This document shows positions 19,043-27,361 of a DNA stretch of 64,000 bases, one piece after another. Both the position numbers and the translations under genes were made by a program. This DNA is from Rhizobium sp. NXC24. GTDB lineage: Bacteria; Pseudomonadota; Alphaproteobacteria; Rhizobiales; Rhizobiaceae. Each line of letters opens with the position of its first letter. The first letter of the stretch is position 1. The notes under the pieces were generated by a model that did no database searches, was not told the DNA's origin, and saw only the letters and a program-made list of their open reading frames with translations. The stretch is taken from contig NZ_CP024311.1 in assembly GCF_002944315.1 (NCBI RefSeq), forward strand, positions 596,501 through 660,500, in the 5' to 3' direction.

Positions 19043-19645
19043 ATGAATTCAAAGGAAAACCCGCGCCCCGGCGGGCGCAGCGCAAGGGTGCAGGCCGCTG
19101 TGCATCAGGCGGTTCGCGAGATGTTGGCCGGGATGGAACGCGCCGATGTGACGATCCCGCTTATTGCGCAGCGCGCCAATGTGACGCCATCGACGATCTA
19201 TCGCCGCTGGGGCGACTTGCAGGAATTGCTGGCAGATGTCGCCGCTTCGCGGCTGCAGCCGGAAACGGAGCCGCTCAAAACCGGCAGCGCCAGGATGGAC
19301 CTGCAGGCCTGGGCCGAGCAATATGCTGACGAAATGTCCTCCGGCGCCGGCCGGCAGATGATCCGCGATATCTTGGCGGTGTCCGGCACGGCGAATGCGG
19401 AGAAGTGCTCGGGCTACACGCAGCAGCAAGTACGTATGATCGTCGCCCGGGCGAAAGAGCAGGGCGCGGCCTTTCCGACGCTCACCGAAGTGATGGACTT
19501 CGTCATCTCACCGATCATGTACCGCATTCTCTTCGATCAGGTGCCGAGCAGCGACTATATTCATGGCCTGATCTCGCGGGTCATGCCCAAGGATGCGGCC
19601 AAATCCAAAACTGCGGAAATAACCCCCGATGTGTCCGGCGCCTGA
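19043..19645 (+). CDS. TetR/AcrR family transcriptional regulator
   Basis: A 200-residue protein with an N-terminal TetR helix-turn-helix: VTIPLIAQRANVTPSTIYRRWGDLQELLADV (about residues 36-66). The C-terminal ligand-binding part resembles the TetR_C family seen with such exporters (WAEQYADEMSSGAGRQMIRDIL; FVISPIMYRILFDQVP). It is divergent from the MFS gene and the shared intergenic region carries repeated palindromes, so it probably represses both until an inducer binds. Inducer unknown. Confidence 0.88.
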   Translation: MNSKENPRPGGRSARVQAAVHQAVREMLAGMERADVTIPLIAQRANVTPSTIYRRWGDLQELLADVAASRLQPETEPLKTGSARMDLQAWAEQYADEMSSGAGRQMIRDILAVSGTANAEKCSGYTQQQVRMIVARAKEQGAAFPTLTEVMDFVISPIMYRILFDQVPSSDYIHGLISRVMPKDAAKSKTAEITPDVSGA

Positions 19646-19872
19646 CAAGGCCCTCGACGGGCTTGTTTCTTCCGCAGGTTTAGGCCGCGTTACGCCGCAA
19701 CCGGACAACAAGTAAGCCGGCGATCACACTTGGAAAATGCTGCGGCCACTGATTCCCTTGGGATATGCAGCATCGATGTCTCTATCGCGCCATTTCGCTA
19801 TTGAAGAACAGAGCTAAAGATGATGCTAATGGTTGCTGAATAGATTCAACGGCAACGCAAAGGGGACATTCG

Positions 19873-20307
19873 ATGCTGAATGAATTCAAGGCATTTATCG
19901 CCCGCGGCAACGTCATGGATCTCGCGGTCGGCGTGATCATCGGTGGCGCCTTTGGCGGTATCGTCAAGTCGCTGGTTGACGATATCATCATGCCGATCGT
20001 CGGCGCCATTTTCGGCGGCTTCGATTTTTCGAACTACTTCGTCGGCCTTTCCTCGGCGGTCAACGCGCCGACGCTCGCCGCCGCCCGCGCCCAGGGCGCG
20101 GTTTTCGCCTACGGCAATTTCATCACCGTCCTCATCAATTTCCTCATCCTGGCCTGGATCATCTTCCTGATGGTCAAGGGCGTGAACACGCTGCAAAAGC
20201 AGGTCGCGCGCAAGGAAGAGAAGGCCGCGGAAGCTGCACCGCCGCCGGCTGACGTGCAATTGCTCACTGAAATCCGCGATCTCCTGGCCAGGCGTCCCGC
20301 CGTCTGA
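19873..20307 (+). CDS. mscL: Large-conductance mechanosensitive channel MscL
   Basis: A 144-residue protein with the MscL signature [44 protein letters not shown] at the N-terminus (amphipathic helix plus pore-lining TM1) and TM2 at about 80-103 ([24 protein letters not shown]). The charged C-terminal helix ends in [14 protein letters not shown]. It opens on membrane tension to release solutes during osmotic downshock. Length is normal. It stands alone, with a 227-base gap before it and a hairpin after it. Confidence 0.95.
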   Translation: MLNEFKAFIARGNVMDLAVGVIIGGAFGGIVKSLVDDIIMPIVGAIFGGFDFSNYFVGLSSAVNAPTLAAARAQGAVFAYGNFITVLINFLILAWIIFLMVKGVNTLQKQVARKEEKAAEAAPPPADVQLLTEIRDLLARRPAV

Positions 20308-20333
20308 GGTCCGTTTTCCGCCTTTGTTTTCCG

Positions 20334-20358
20334 CCCCCGGCCTATCAACGGTCGGGGG
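20334..20358 (+). terminator. Hairpin after mscL
   Basis: CCCCCGGCC and GGTCGGGGG form a nine-base stem (one G-U) with a seven-base loop, 27 bases after the mscL stop. The following TCATTCATC is a weak U run, so termination is plausible but not certain. Confidence 0.5.
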
Positions 20359-20450
20359 TCATTCATCACGAAAATCGATTGGTCGCTCAGTCAAAGTCAT
20401 GGGATTTGCCCGCCGAATTGCTCTAAGAAAGCAAAAACCGGAGACTTTGC

Positions 20451-21617
20451 ATGTCGATATTGGATAGCCTCAGCCCGCGTGCGCTGGCCGCGCCCGAAAG
20501 CGGGATTGTGGAAGTGGTGAACTATGCCCGTGGCCGTGATGGCCTGCTGCCGCTCTGGGTCGGCGAGGGCGACCTGCCGACGCCGGATTTCATCAACCGC
20601 GCGACCATGGCCTCGCTCAATGCCGGCGAAACCTTCTATACGTGGCAGCGCGGCATACCGGAGTTGCGCCAGGCACTTTCCGACTATTATGGGCGACATT
20701 TCGGCGTCTCTCTGCCGATGGAGCATTTTTACGTCACCGGTTCGGGCATGCAGGCGATCCAGCTCTCGGTGCAGGCGATCACCTCGCCCGGCGATGAGAT
20801 GATCTATCTCTCGCCGGCCTGGCCGAATATTGCGGCCGCGCTCGAGATCGCCGGCGCCCGCTCGGTCGCCGTGCCGCTGCAGTTCGAAAACGGCAAGTGG
20901 ACGCTCGATCTTGAGCTTTTGAAAGCGGCGATCACGCCGAAAACCAAAGGCCTCTTCATCAATACGCCGTCGAACCCGACCGGCTGGACGGCGACGCATC
21001 AAGACCTCCGCGATATCCTGGCGCTTGCCAGGGAATACGGCCTCTGGATCATGGCCGACGAGATCTACGCGCTCTATTACTATGCCGGCGGCCGGGCGCC
21101 CTCCTTCCTTGACGTCCGGCAAGCCGACGACAGGATCATGTTCGTCAACTCCTTCTCGAAGAATTGGTCGATGACCGGCTGGCGCGTCGGCTGGATCGTG
21201 GCGCCTGCGGAGCTTGGCCAGGTCATCGAAAATCTCGTGCAGTACTCGACCTCCGGTGTGGCGCAGTTTATGCAAAAGGGCGCCGTTGCCGCTTTGAACG
21301 AAGGCGATGATTTCGTCCGCTCCAACATCGCCAAGGCGGCCCGTTCGCGCGATATCCTTTGCGACGCGCTGATCGCGACCAATCGCGTCCACACGCTGAA
21401 GCCGGATGGCGCACTCTATGCCTTCCTGAAGATCGACGGCGTCACCGACAGCCGCAAGGCCGCCCTCGATATCGTCGACAAGACCGGTGTTGGCCTGGCA
21501 CCCGGAACGGCCTTCGGCAAGGGCGGCGAACTCTTCATGCGGGCCTGTTTCCTGCGTGATCCCGCGCAGGTAGCGGATACCGCTGAACGCCTAAGCCGCT
21601 ATATCCTGAGTTTGTAA
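20451..21617 (+). CDS. Pyridoxal-phosphate-dependent aminotransferase, class I/II
   Basis: A 388-residue fold-type I enzyme. The PLP lysine lies in NSFSKNWSMTGWRVGWIVAP (about K237); upstream are GSGMQAIQLSVQA, NTPSNPTGW and the DEIYALYYY aspartate/tyrosine pair that holds the cofactor; the substrate-carboxylate arginine is in ELFMRACFL. The sequence fits the broad aspartate/aromatic aminotransferase family; the amino donor is not determined. It is followed by a good rho-independent terminator, so it is probably monocistronic. Confidence 0.9.
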   Translation: MSILDSLSPRALAAPESGIVEVVNYARGRDGLLPLWVGEGDLPTPDFINRATMASLNAGETFYTWQRGIPELRQALSDYYGRHFGVSLPMEHFYVTGSGMQAIQLSVQAITSPGDEMIYLSPAWPNIAAALEIAGARSVAVPLQFENGKWTLDLELLKAAITPKTKGLFINTPSNPTGWTATHQDLRDILALAREYGLWIMADEIYALYYYAGGRAPSFLDVRQADDRIMFVNSFSKNWSMTGWRVGWIVAPAELGQVIENLVQYSTSGVAQFMQKGAVAALNEGDDFVRSNIAKAARSRDILCDALIATNRVHTLKPDGALYAFLKIDGVTDSRKAALDIVDKTGVGLAPGTAFGKGGELFMRACFLRDPAQVADTAERLSRYILSL

Positions 21618-21647
21618 GGGCAGGACTCCTTGCTGATATATTGACTG

Positions 21648-21673
21648 AACCCGGCCTCTGCGCCGGGTTTTTC
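21648..21673 (+). terminator. Rho-independent terminator after the aminotransferase
   Basis: AACCCGGC-ctctgc-GCCGGGTT followed by TTTTCG, 31 bases after the stop codon. GC-rich stem plus U run is a standard intrinsic terminator. Confidence 0.8.
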
Positions 21674-21839
21674 GTCCGTGAGACTAGGATCGATAAAATT
21701 CGAGCAATCCCTGAAAACTCCGCCTAACCATAGGAACAATCTTCCCTGCGCGGTACCCCGCTCAACCCCTGCTTTTAATCAAATCCGTAAGAAAGCGGGC
21801 TTCATATGCTTCTCATATTACTTTGCAGAGGCGCGAAGA

Positions 21840-22874
21840 ATGACAGTGTTGGTGACGGGCGGCGCGGGATATATCGGCAGCCATATGGTCTGGAAATTGC
21901 TCGACGCTGGCGAGGATGTGGTGGTTATCGACCGTCTTTCCACCGGCTTTCGCTGGGCAGTCGCGCCGGCTGCACGCTTCTATCTCGGCGATGTCGCCGA
22001 TGAAGTGTTGCTGCAAAAGATCTTCGCGGAAAATGATATCGACGCCGTCGTTCACTTCGCCGGCTCCGCCGTCGTGCCGGCGTCGATCGAAGATCCGCTA
22101 GCCTATTACGACAACAACGCCGGCAAAACCCGCATCCTGATGAGCGCGGCGATCAAGGCCGGTATTCGCCACTTCGTCTTTTCCTCCACCGCCGCCGTCT
22201 ACGGCCCGCAGCCCTCCGACGAACCGGTGCGGGAAAACGCGCCGCTGCGGCCGGAAACACCCTATGGGCAATCCAAGCTGATGTCGGAATTGATGCTGCG
22301 CGATGCCGCCGCCGCTTACGATTTCAGCTATGTGGCGCTGCGTTATTTCAACGTCGCCGGCGCCGATCCGAACGGCAGGACCGGCCAATCGACCGACGGC
22401 GCCACGCACCTTATCAAGGTCGCCTGCGAAGCGGCCCTCGGCCGGCGCCGCCAGGTGGATATCTACGGCACGGACTATCCGACACACGACGGCACCGGCG
22501 TGCGCGACTACATTCACGTTTCCGATCTCGTCGAAGCCCATATGATGGCGCTGCAGCATCTGAGACGCGGCGGCCGGCCGCTGGTTGCCAATTGCGGTTA
22601 TGGCATGGGCTATTCGGTGCTCGATGTCCTGAACATGGTCATGCGCGTCTACGGCCAAGCGTTTCGCATTCACATGGCGCCGCGCCGGCCCGGCGATGCC
22701 GCCAGCGTCGTCGCCGATGCCACGCTCGCCCATCGCGAACTAGGCTGGGAGCCGAAATACAATTGCATGGAGACGATCGTGCGCTCGTCACTGGAGTGGG
22801 AAAACTACCTCGCGCACAGATCCGGTTTCGATGTCAGTGGCCTGCATAAGGTGTTCGCAGCACCCAGCATCTGA
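21840..22874 (+). CDS. galE: UDP-glucose 4-epimerase
   Basis: A 344-residue extended short-chain dehydrogenase. The NAD-binding GGAGYIGSH lies at residues 7-15 and the catalytic triad is visible: S116 in FSSTAAVYG, Y142 and K146 in PYGQSK. AGADPNGRTGQ, TDYPTHDGTGVRDYIHVSDL and NCGYGMGYSVLDV are GalE features. It interconverts UDP-glucose and UDP-galactose for exopolysaccharide and lipopolysaccharide. I start it at ATG 21840 (MTVLVTGGAGYIG); the frame is open 54 codons upstream with no conservation. The next gene is a c-di-GMP enzyme, but the 133-base gap suggests a separate unit. Confidence 0.92.
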   Translation: MTVLVTGGAGYIGSHMVWKLLDAGEDVVVIDRLSTGFRWAVAPAARFYLGDVADEVLLQKIFAENDIDAVVHFAGSAVVPASIEDPLAYYDNNAGKTRILMSAAIKAGIRHFVFSSTAAVYGPQPSDEPVRENAPLRPETPYGQSKLMSELMLRDAAAAYDFSYVALRYFNVAGADPNGRTGQSTDGATHLIKVACEAALGRRRQVDIYGTDYPTHDGTGVRDYIHVSDLVEAHMMALQHLRRGGRPLVANCGYGMGYSVLDVLNMVMRVYGQAFRIHMAPRRPGDAASVVADATLAHRELGWEPKYNCMETIVRSSLEWENYLAHRSGFDVSGLHKVFAAPSI

Positions 22875-22880
22875 TGCTGG
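22864..22880 (+). terminator. Small hairpin overlapping the galE stop codon
   Basis: CCAGCAT-ctg-ATGCTGG places the TGA stop in the loop and right arm. No U run follows, so it may stabilise the 3' end rather than terminate. Confidence 0.35.
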
Positions 22881-23007
22881 AATGCATGAATATATTTCGA
22901 TGTTTGGGTGAAACTCAAAGTATACAACAATCATCGGTAATATTTCCCAATAAAAATAACTGAAAATCAAGTTTTTTGTGGTTTTGTGTGGGTGGGGGAA
23001 GGAAGCC

Positions 23008-24969
23008 ATGAGGAACTTGCTTTCAGGCTTGCGCCTGCAGAAAGAGAATCCGACGTTTCTGGTGGCGCAATACAAGGCGCTGGCGTCACAGATACCGGTC
23101 CTTTATATTCTTTTGATCATCAACGCCCTGGCCGTGGTGATCACCCATATCCACACCGCGCCGATGTGGCTGGCGGTTTATGTGCCGGTCAGCCTGAGCA
23201 TCCTCTGCGTTTTCCGCATCGTCTGGTGGCAGTTGCATGGGCAGGATCCCATCGATGCGGATCGAGCCTATGGTGTGATGCGCCGGACCGTCGTGCTCGC
23301 CGGCGTGCTGACCCTTGCTTTCGGCATCTGGGCAGTCGCACTTTATCAATACGGCAATGCCTATCAGCAGGGGCAAATTTCCTATTTCCTTGTGGTGACG
23401 GGCATTTCCTGCGTCTTCTGTCTGATGCATCTGCCGGCCGCAGCCCTTCTGACGACGGCCATTACCTTTTCCTTCATGGTCGTCACCTTCATGTTCTCGG
23501 GCAATTCCGTGTTCGTGGCGACCGCGACCAGCGTCATCTTCCTGTCGTTTCCCTTCGTTCGTGTCATCAATAGCTATTTCCGGAATTTTGCCGGGCTGGT
23601 GCGGCTGACGGAAGAACTCGGCGACAAGCAGGCGGAAGCCGAACGGTTGAACCTCGTCAACAGCCGCAACGCGCTACAGGATCAACTGACCGGTCTTGCC
23701 AACCGCCGCAGTTTCTTTCGCGAATTGCAGGATCTCTTGCAGCAACGGCCGGAGACGCCACCAATCATCGGCCTTGTCGATCTCGACGGCTTCAAGCCGG
23801 TCAACGACGTCTTTGGCCATGCCGCCGGTGATTTCGTGTTGAAACAGACTGCCGAACGTTTTGTGGCTTTGATGGGCGGCAAGGGCACAATTGCGCGCCT
23901 TGGGGGCGACGAGTTCGGCGTGATTTTTCCAAGCGATCTCAGCCGTGATTGTGTCTCCGAGATGGGGCAGGCTTTCTGTGCGGCGCTCCGCGAACCCTAT
24001 GATGTGCCCGGCGGCTCCATCCGCATTTCCGGGTCCTGCGGTATCGTCGTTCCGGAGGGCGGCGGCCACACCGCCGAGCAGCTCTATGAAAAGGCGGACT
24101 TCGCCCTCTATCAGGTCAAGAGCCGCCGCAGCGGCAATGTCGAGTTCTTCTCCCACGATCTCGAAGAAATCCTCCAGCAACGGCACCTGATCGAGTTGGA
24201 ATTGCAGGGCGATAATTTCGCCAGGGAGTTGTCGCTGGAATATCAGCCGATCATCGATCTCGATGATGGCCATGTCGTCGGTTTCGAAGCTTTGGCGCGC
24301 TGGAACAGCGCCCGCCTCGGCCGCGTCAGCCCCGATGCCTTCATCCCCGCCGCCGAACGCACCGCGATGATCGGCAAGATGACCCGCATCCTCTTCGCGG
24401 AGGCGCTGCAGGCGTTGTCGATCATGCCGCCGCCGCTGCGCATGTCCTTTAACCTCTCGGCCCGCGATATCTGCGACCATGAAACGTCGATGGCTCTTCT
24501 TGCCATGATCCATGCCGCCAGGATCGACCCGCGCCGCATCGAATTCGAGATCACCGAGACGGCCTTATTGTCGGATTTCAACACCGCCTATGAGGTCATC
24601 GGCCTGCTGCGCGGCGCAGGTATTACCATCGCGCTCGACGATTTCGGCACCGGCTTTTCCAGCCTCAGCCATATCCACCGGTTGGAATTCGACAAGATCA
24701 AGATCGACAAGAGCTTCGTCATGCGGTTTGATCGTGATGTCCGCTGCATGAATATCACCCGCTCGGTTGCCAGTCTCTGCCGCAATCTCGGCATCACATC
24801 GGTCGCCGAAGGCGTCGAAAGTGCTGCAATTGCCGAGGCGCTGCATGCTTTCGGCGTGCGGTTGGCGCAGGGCTATCATTTTTCCAGGCCGTTGCGTCTG
24901 CATGATGCGATCGCCTTTGCCGAGGCGAGCGAGAGCGGCATCGCGGCGGGGCGCGTGGCAAGCGCCTAG
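23008..24969 (+). CDS. Membrane GGDEF-EAL protein (cyclic-di-GMP synthase/hydrolase)
   Basis: A 653-residue protein. The first 190 residues hold about six transmembrane segments of MASE-like type. The GGDEF domain follows with an intact RLGGDEFGV (about residue 299), then an EAL domain with FEALARW (about 425), FEITETALL and DDFGTGFSSL (about 544) and KIDKSFV. Both sites keep their signature residues, so either activity is possible; dual proteins often have one dominant. No allosteric RxxD five residues before GGDEF is obvious. ATG 23008 follows GGAAGG. The TAG stop is the first three bases of a dispersed repeat. Such enzymes commonly tune motility and exopolysaccharide. Confidence 0.9.
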   Translation: MRNLLSGLRLQKENPTFLVAQYKALASQIPVLYILLIINALAVVITHIHTAPMWLAVYVPVSLSILCVFRIVWWQLHGQDPIDADRAYGVMRRTVVLAGVLTLAFGIWAVALYQYGNAYQQGQISYFLVVTGISCVFCLMHLPAAALLTTAITFSFMVVTFMFSGNSVFVATATSVIFLSFPFVRVINSYFRNFAGLVRLTEELGDKQAEAERLNLVNSRNALQDQLTGLANRRSFFRELQDLLQQRPETPPIIGLVDLDGFKPVNDVFGHAAGDFVLKQTAERFVALMGGKGTIARLGGDEFGVIFPSDLSRDCVSEMGQAFCAALREPYDVPGGSIRISGSCGIVVPEGGGHTAEQLYEKADFALYQVKSRRSGNVEFFSHDLEEILQQRHLIELELQGDNFARELSLEYQPIIDLDDGHVVGFEALARWNSARLGRVSPDAFIPAAERTAMIGKMTRILFAEALQALSIMPPPLRMSFNLSARDICDHETSMALLAMIHAARIDPRRIEFEITETALLSDFNTAYEVIGLLRGAGITIALDDFGTGFSSLSHIHRLEFDKIKIDKSFVMRFDRDVRCMNITRSVASLCRNLGITSVAEGVESAAIAEALHAFGVRLAQGYHFSRPLRLHDAIAFAEASESGIAAGRVASA

Positions 24970-25051
24970 AGCAATTCCAGGAAAAGTGCGTAGCGGTTTT
25001 CCGTCCGGAATTGCGTAAAACAATAAGATAGAGCGGTTCTGAACCGCTCTA
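24967..25051. repeat. Dispersed repeat, copy 1, bounded by TAGAGC...GCTCTA
   Basis: An 85-base element with TAGAGC at the left and GCTCTA at the right. Its left part matches the right part of the copy at 43137-43239 in inverted orientation over about 70 bases. It contains nested stems AATTCC/GGAATT and GGAAAA/TTTTCC, and a perfect 23-base palindrome at 25029-25051 with 11-base arms around one T. Its two TAG ends are the stop codons of the convergent GGDEF-EAL and LysR genes. It probably also acts as a two-way terminator. Confidence 0.8.
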
Positions 25052-25966
25052 AGCTGACGCATGCCCCAGAAAGGCCGGTGCGTTGCGATGCACGGCCTCT
25101 ACCAGAAAGTCGATGACGGTGCGCACGCGCGGCGACTGCCTGAGGTCGCGGTGGCAGGTGATCCAGTAGTGCCGTTTCAGGTCGACTTCATCGGGCAGCA
25201 CCATCTGCAGGTCCGGATGCCGGCAGGCGATAAAGAAGGGCAGCACGCAGAGCCCCAGCCCGCTTTTGGTCGCCGTCAACTGCGCAAAGATGCTGGAACT
25301 CTGGAATTGCGGCTTGATGCGCGGATGGATGTCGCCGAGATAATCGAGACCAGGCGCAAAGATCATGTCCTCGATGTAGCCGACGAACGCGTGCTCCGGC
25401 AGATCGTCGCGGCTCTCCACCGGCGGGTGGCTGGCGAGGTAATCCCGCGATCCATAGACCTGCAGGTGGTAGTCGGTCAATTTCTCGGTGAAATAGGGGC
25501 CGGCCTTCGGCGGGTCGAGCACGATGACGATATCGGCTTCCTTGCGCGACAGCGACATGATCTGCTGGATCGTCACCAATTCCAGCGAGATGTTCGGATA
25601 CCGCGCGGTGAACTCCGAAAGCATGGTGGTGAAGAAGAAATTGGAAAAGCCCTCCGGCGCGCTGATACGCACCACGCCGCGTTGTGCCGCCGAGCCGACC
25701 CTCAGGTCTGACCGCAGCCGCTCGGTTTCCTGCTCCATTCGCTCGGCTGTGTCGATGAAGCGCTGGCCCATGCCGGTCAGCATATAGCCCCGCGGATTGC
25801 GCTCGAAGAGCTTGACCTGAAGCGAAAATTCCAGCCGGTCGATACGGCGCGAGACGGTGGCGTGGCTGGTGCGCAATTGCCGCGCAGCGGTTGAAAGCTG
25901 CCCGGTCCGGGCCACCGCCAGGAAGAACTGCAGGTCGTCCCAGGTGAAGTGCGGCGCGGTCTTCAT
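25049..25966 (-). CDS. LysR family transcriptional regulator
   Basis: A 305-residue LysR protein with an N-terminal winged helix (WDDLQFFLAVARTGQLSTAARQLRTSHATVSRRIDRLEFSLQVKLFERNPRGYMLT) and a periplasmic-binding-like effector domain (RGVVRISAPEGFSNFFFTTML). ATG 25966 (MKTAPHFTWDD) is preceded by GGGAGG; the longer frame adds 17 unlikely residues. It is divergent from the ABC-transporter operon starting at 26138 and the gap holds inverted repeats, so control of that operon is likely. Its stop TAG lies in the dispersed repeat. Confidence 0.9.
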   Translation of the reverse strand: MKTAPHFTWDDLQFFLAVARTGQLSTAARQLRTSHATVSRRIDRLEFSLQVKLFERNPRGYMLTGMGQRFIDTAERMEQETERLRSDLRVGSAAQRGVVRISAPEGFSNFFFTTMLSEFTARYPNISLELVTIQQIMSLSRKEADIVIVLDPPKAGPYFTEKLTDYHLQVYGSRDYLASHPPVESRDDLPEHAFVGYIEDMIFAPGLDYLGDIHPRIKPQFQSSSIFAQLTATKSGLGLCVLPFFIACRHPDLQMVLPDEVDLKRHYWITCHRDLRQSPRVRTVIDFLVEAVHRNAPAFLGHASA

Positions 25967-25976
25967 GCCTCCCTTT

Positions 25977-26087
25977 CTGTTCAAAAATGAACAGACACTG
26001 TTTGGAATTAGTTGCAAACTTCACTTGCGTCAATGCGCGATTTCAATGATCTTGAGGGATAGCAAAGTCGTTTTGAGGATAACGACT
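25977..26087. promoter_or_regulatory. Inverted repeats between LysR gene and transporter operon
   Basis: CTGTTCA-aaaa-TGAACAG (25977-25994) has perfect seven-base arms and lies just before the lysR ribosome site; AGTCGTT-N8-AACGACT (26066-26087) has perfect seven-base arms 51 bases before the binding-protein start. A further TGAACAGATTCA at about 26096 repeats half of the first site. These are candidates for LysR autoregulation and operon activation. Confidence 0.5.
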
Positions 26088-26137
26088 GGCCAATTTTGAA
26101 CAGATTCATTTTTGCCAAATCTCTGGGAGGAGAGGAT

Positions 26138-27346
26138 ATGCGAAAGAGTCTCATTGCGTCCCTGGCACTTCTGCTTGCAAGCAGCACCGCAGCATTCGCC
26201 GCTGGCGCGTCCGACGGTGTGGTGAAGATCGGCATCCTGAATGACCAGTCGGGCGTCTATGCCGACTTTGGTGGCAAGTCCTCGGTGGAGGCGGCGAAGA
26301 TGGCTGTCGAGGATTTTGGCGGCAAGGTGCTGGGCGTGCCGATCGAGATCGTAGATGCCGACCATCAGAATAAACCCGATATCGCCTCTAATATCGCTCG
26401 CCAATGGTATGACACCGACAAGGTCGACGCCATCATGGAGCTGACGACCTCGTCGGTGGCGCTGGCCGTGCAGGCGATCGCCAAGGAAAAGAAGAAGATC
26501 GATATCGTCACCGGCGCGGCAACGACCGATCTCACCGGCAAGCAATGCTCGCCCTACGGCTTCCATTGGGCCTATGACACGCATGCGCTGGCCGTCGGCA
26601 CCGGCGGCGCACTGGTCAAGCAGGGCGGCGAGACCTGGTTCTTCCTGACCGCCGATTATGCCTTCGGCTATTCGCTGGAGCAGCAGACATCTGATTTCGT
26701 CAAGGCAAACGGCGGCAAGGTTCTCGGTTCCGTCCGCCATCCGCTGTCGACCAACGACTTCTCGTCCTTCCTGCTGCAGGCGCAATCGTCCGGTGCCAAG
26801 GTCATCGGCCTTGCCAATGCCGGCCTCGATACTTCCAACGCCATTAAGCAAGCGTCGGAATTCGGTATCACCCAGGGCGGCCAGCATCTGGCGGCGCTGC
26901 TCTTCACGCTCGCCGAAGTTCATGGCCTCGGCCTGCAGGCGGCCCAGGGTCTGACGCTGACCGAAGGCTACTATTGGAACCGCGACGACGAAAGCCGCAA
27001 ATTCGGCAAACGCTTCTTCGATCGCACCGGCAAGATGCCGAACATGATCCACACCGGTACCTATTCCGCCGTGCTGCAATATCTGAAGGCCGTGCAGAAG
27101 GCCGGCACCGACGATACCGAAGCGGTCGCCAAGGAACTGCATGAAATGCCGGTCGACGACGTTTTTGGCCGCGGCGGCACTGTCGGCCCCAACGGCCGCA
27201 TGATCCACGACATGTACCTGCTCCAGGTCAAGAAACCGGAGGAGAGCAAGGGCGACTGGGACTACTACAACGTGCTGGCAACGATTCCCGGTAAGGAAGC
27301 CTATATCGATCCGGCCAAGAGTGGCTGCGATCTCGTCAAGCAGTAA
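26138..27346 (+). CDS. ABC transporter substrate-binding protein (branched-chain amino acid type)
   Basis: A 402-residue periplasmic binding protein of type I fold. MRKSLIASLALLLASSTAAFA is a clear signal peptide, followed by VVKIGILNDQSGVYADFGGKSSVEAAKMAVEDFGG, the standard Leu/Ile/Val-binding-protein opening. ATG 26138 follows GGAGGAGAGG. It captures the ligand for the LivGFHM-like transporter encoded downstream. The real ligand may be an amino acid, amide, or carboxylic acid; the downstream catabolic genes point to a valine-related or alcohol-type compound, by inference. Confidence 0.9.
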   Translation: MRKSLIASLALLLASSTAAFAAGASDGVVKIGILNDQSGVYADFGGKSSVEAAKMAVEDFGGKVLGVPIEIVDADHQNKPDIASNIARQWYDTDKVDAIMELTTSSVALAVQAIAKEKKKIDIVTGAATTDLTGKQCSPYGFHWAYDTHALAVGTGGALVKQGGETWFFLTADYAFGYSLEQQTSDFVKANGGKVLGSVRHPLSTNDFSSFLLQAQSSGAKVIGLANAGLDTSNAIKQASEFGITQGGQHLAALLFTLAEVHGLGLQAAQGLTLTEGYYWNRDDESRKFGKRFFDRTGKMPNMIHTGTYSAVLQYLKAVQKAGTDDTEAVAKELHEMPVDDVFGRGGTVGPNGRMIHDMYLLQVKKPEESKGDWDYYNVLATIPGKEAYIDPAKSGCDLVKQ

Positions 27347-27361
27347 GGTTGCGATCAGCCG

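Noticed and set aside
24967..25051. CRISPR or insertion-sequence end
   Set aside because: Only one unit at each locus, no spacers, no transposase and no visible target duplication; it is a small dispersed palindromic repeat.
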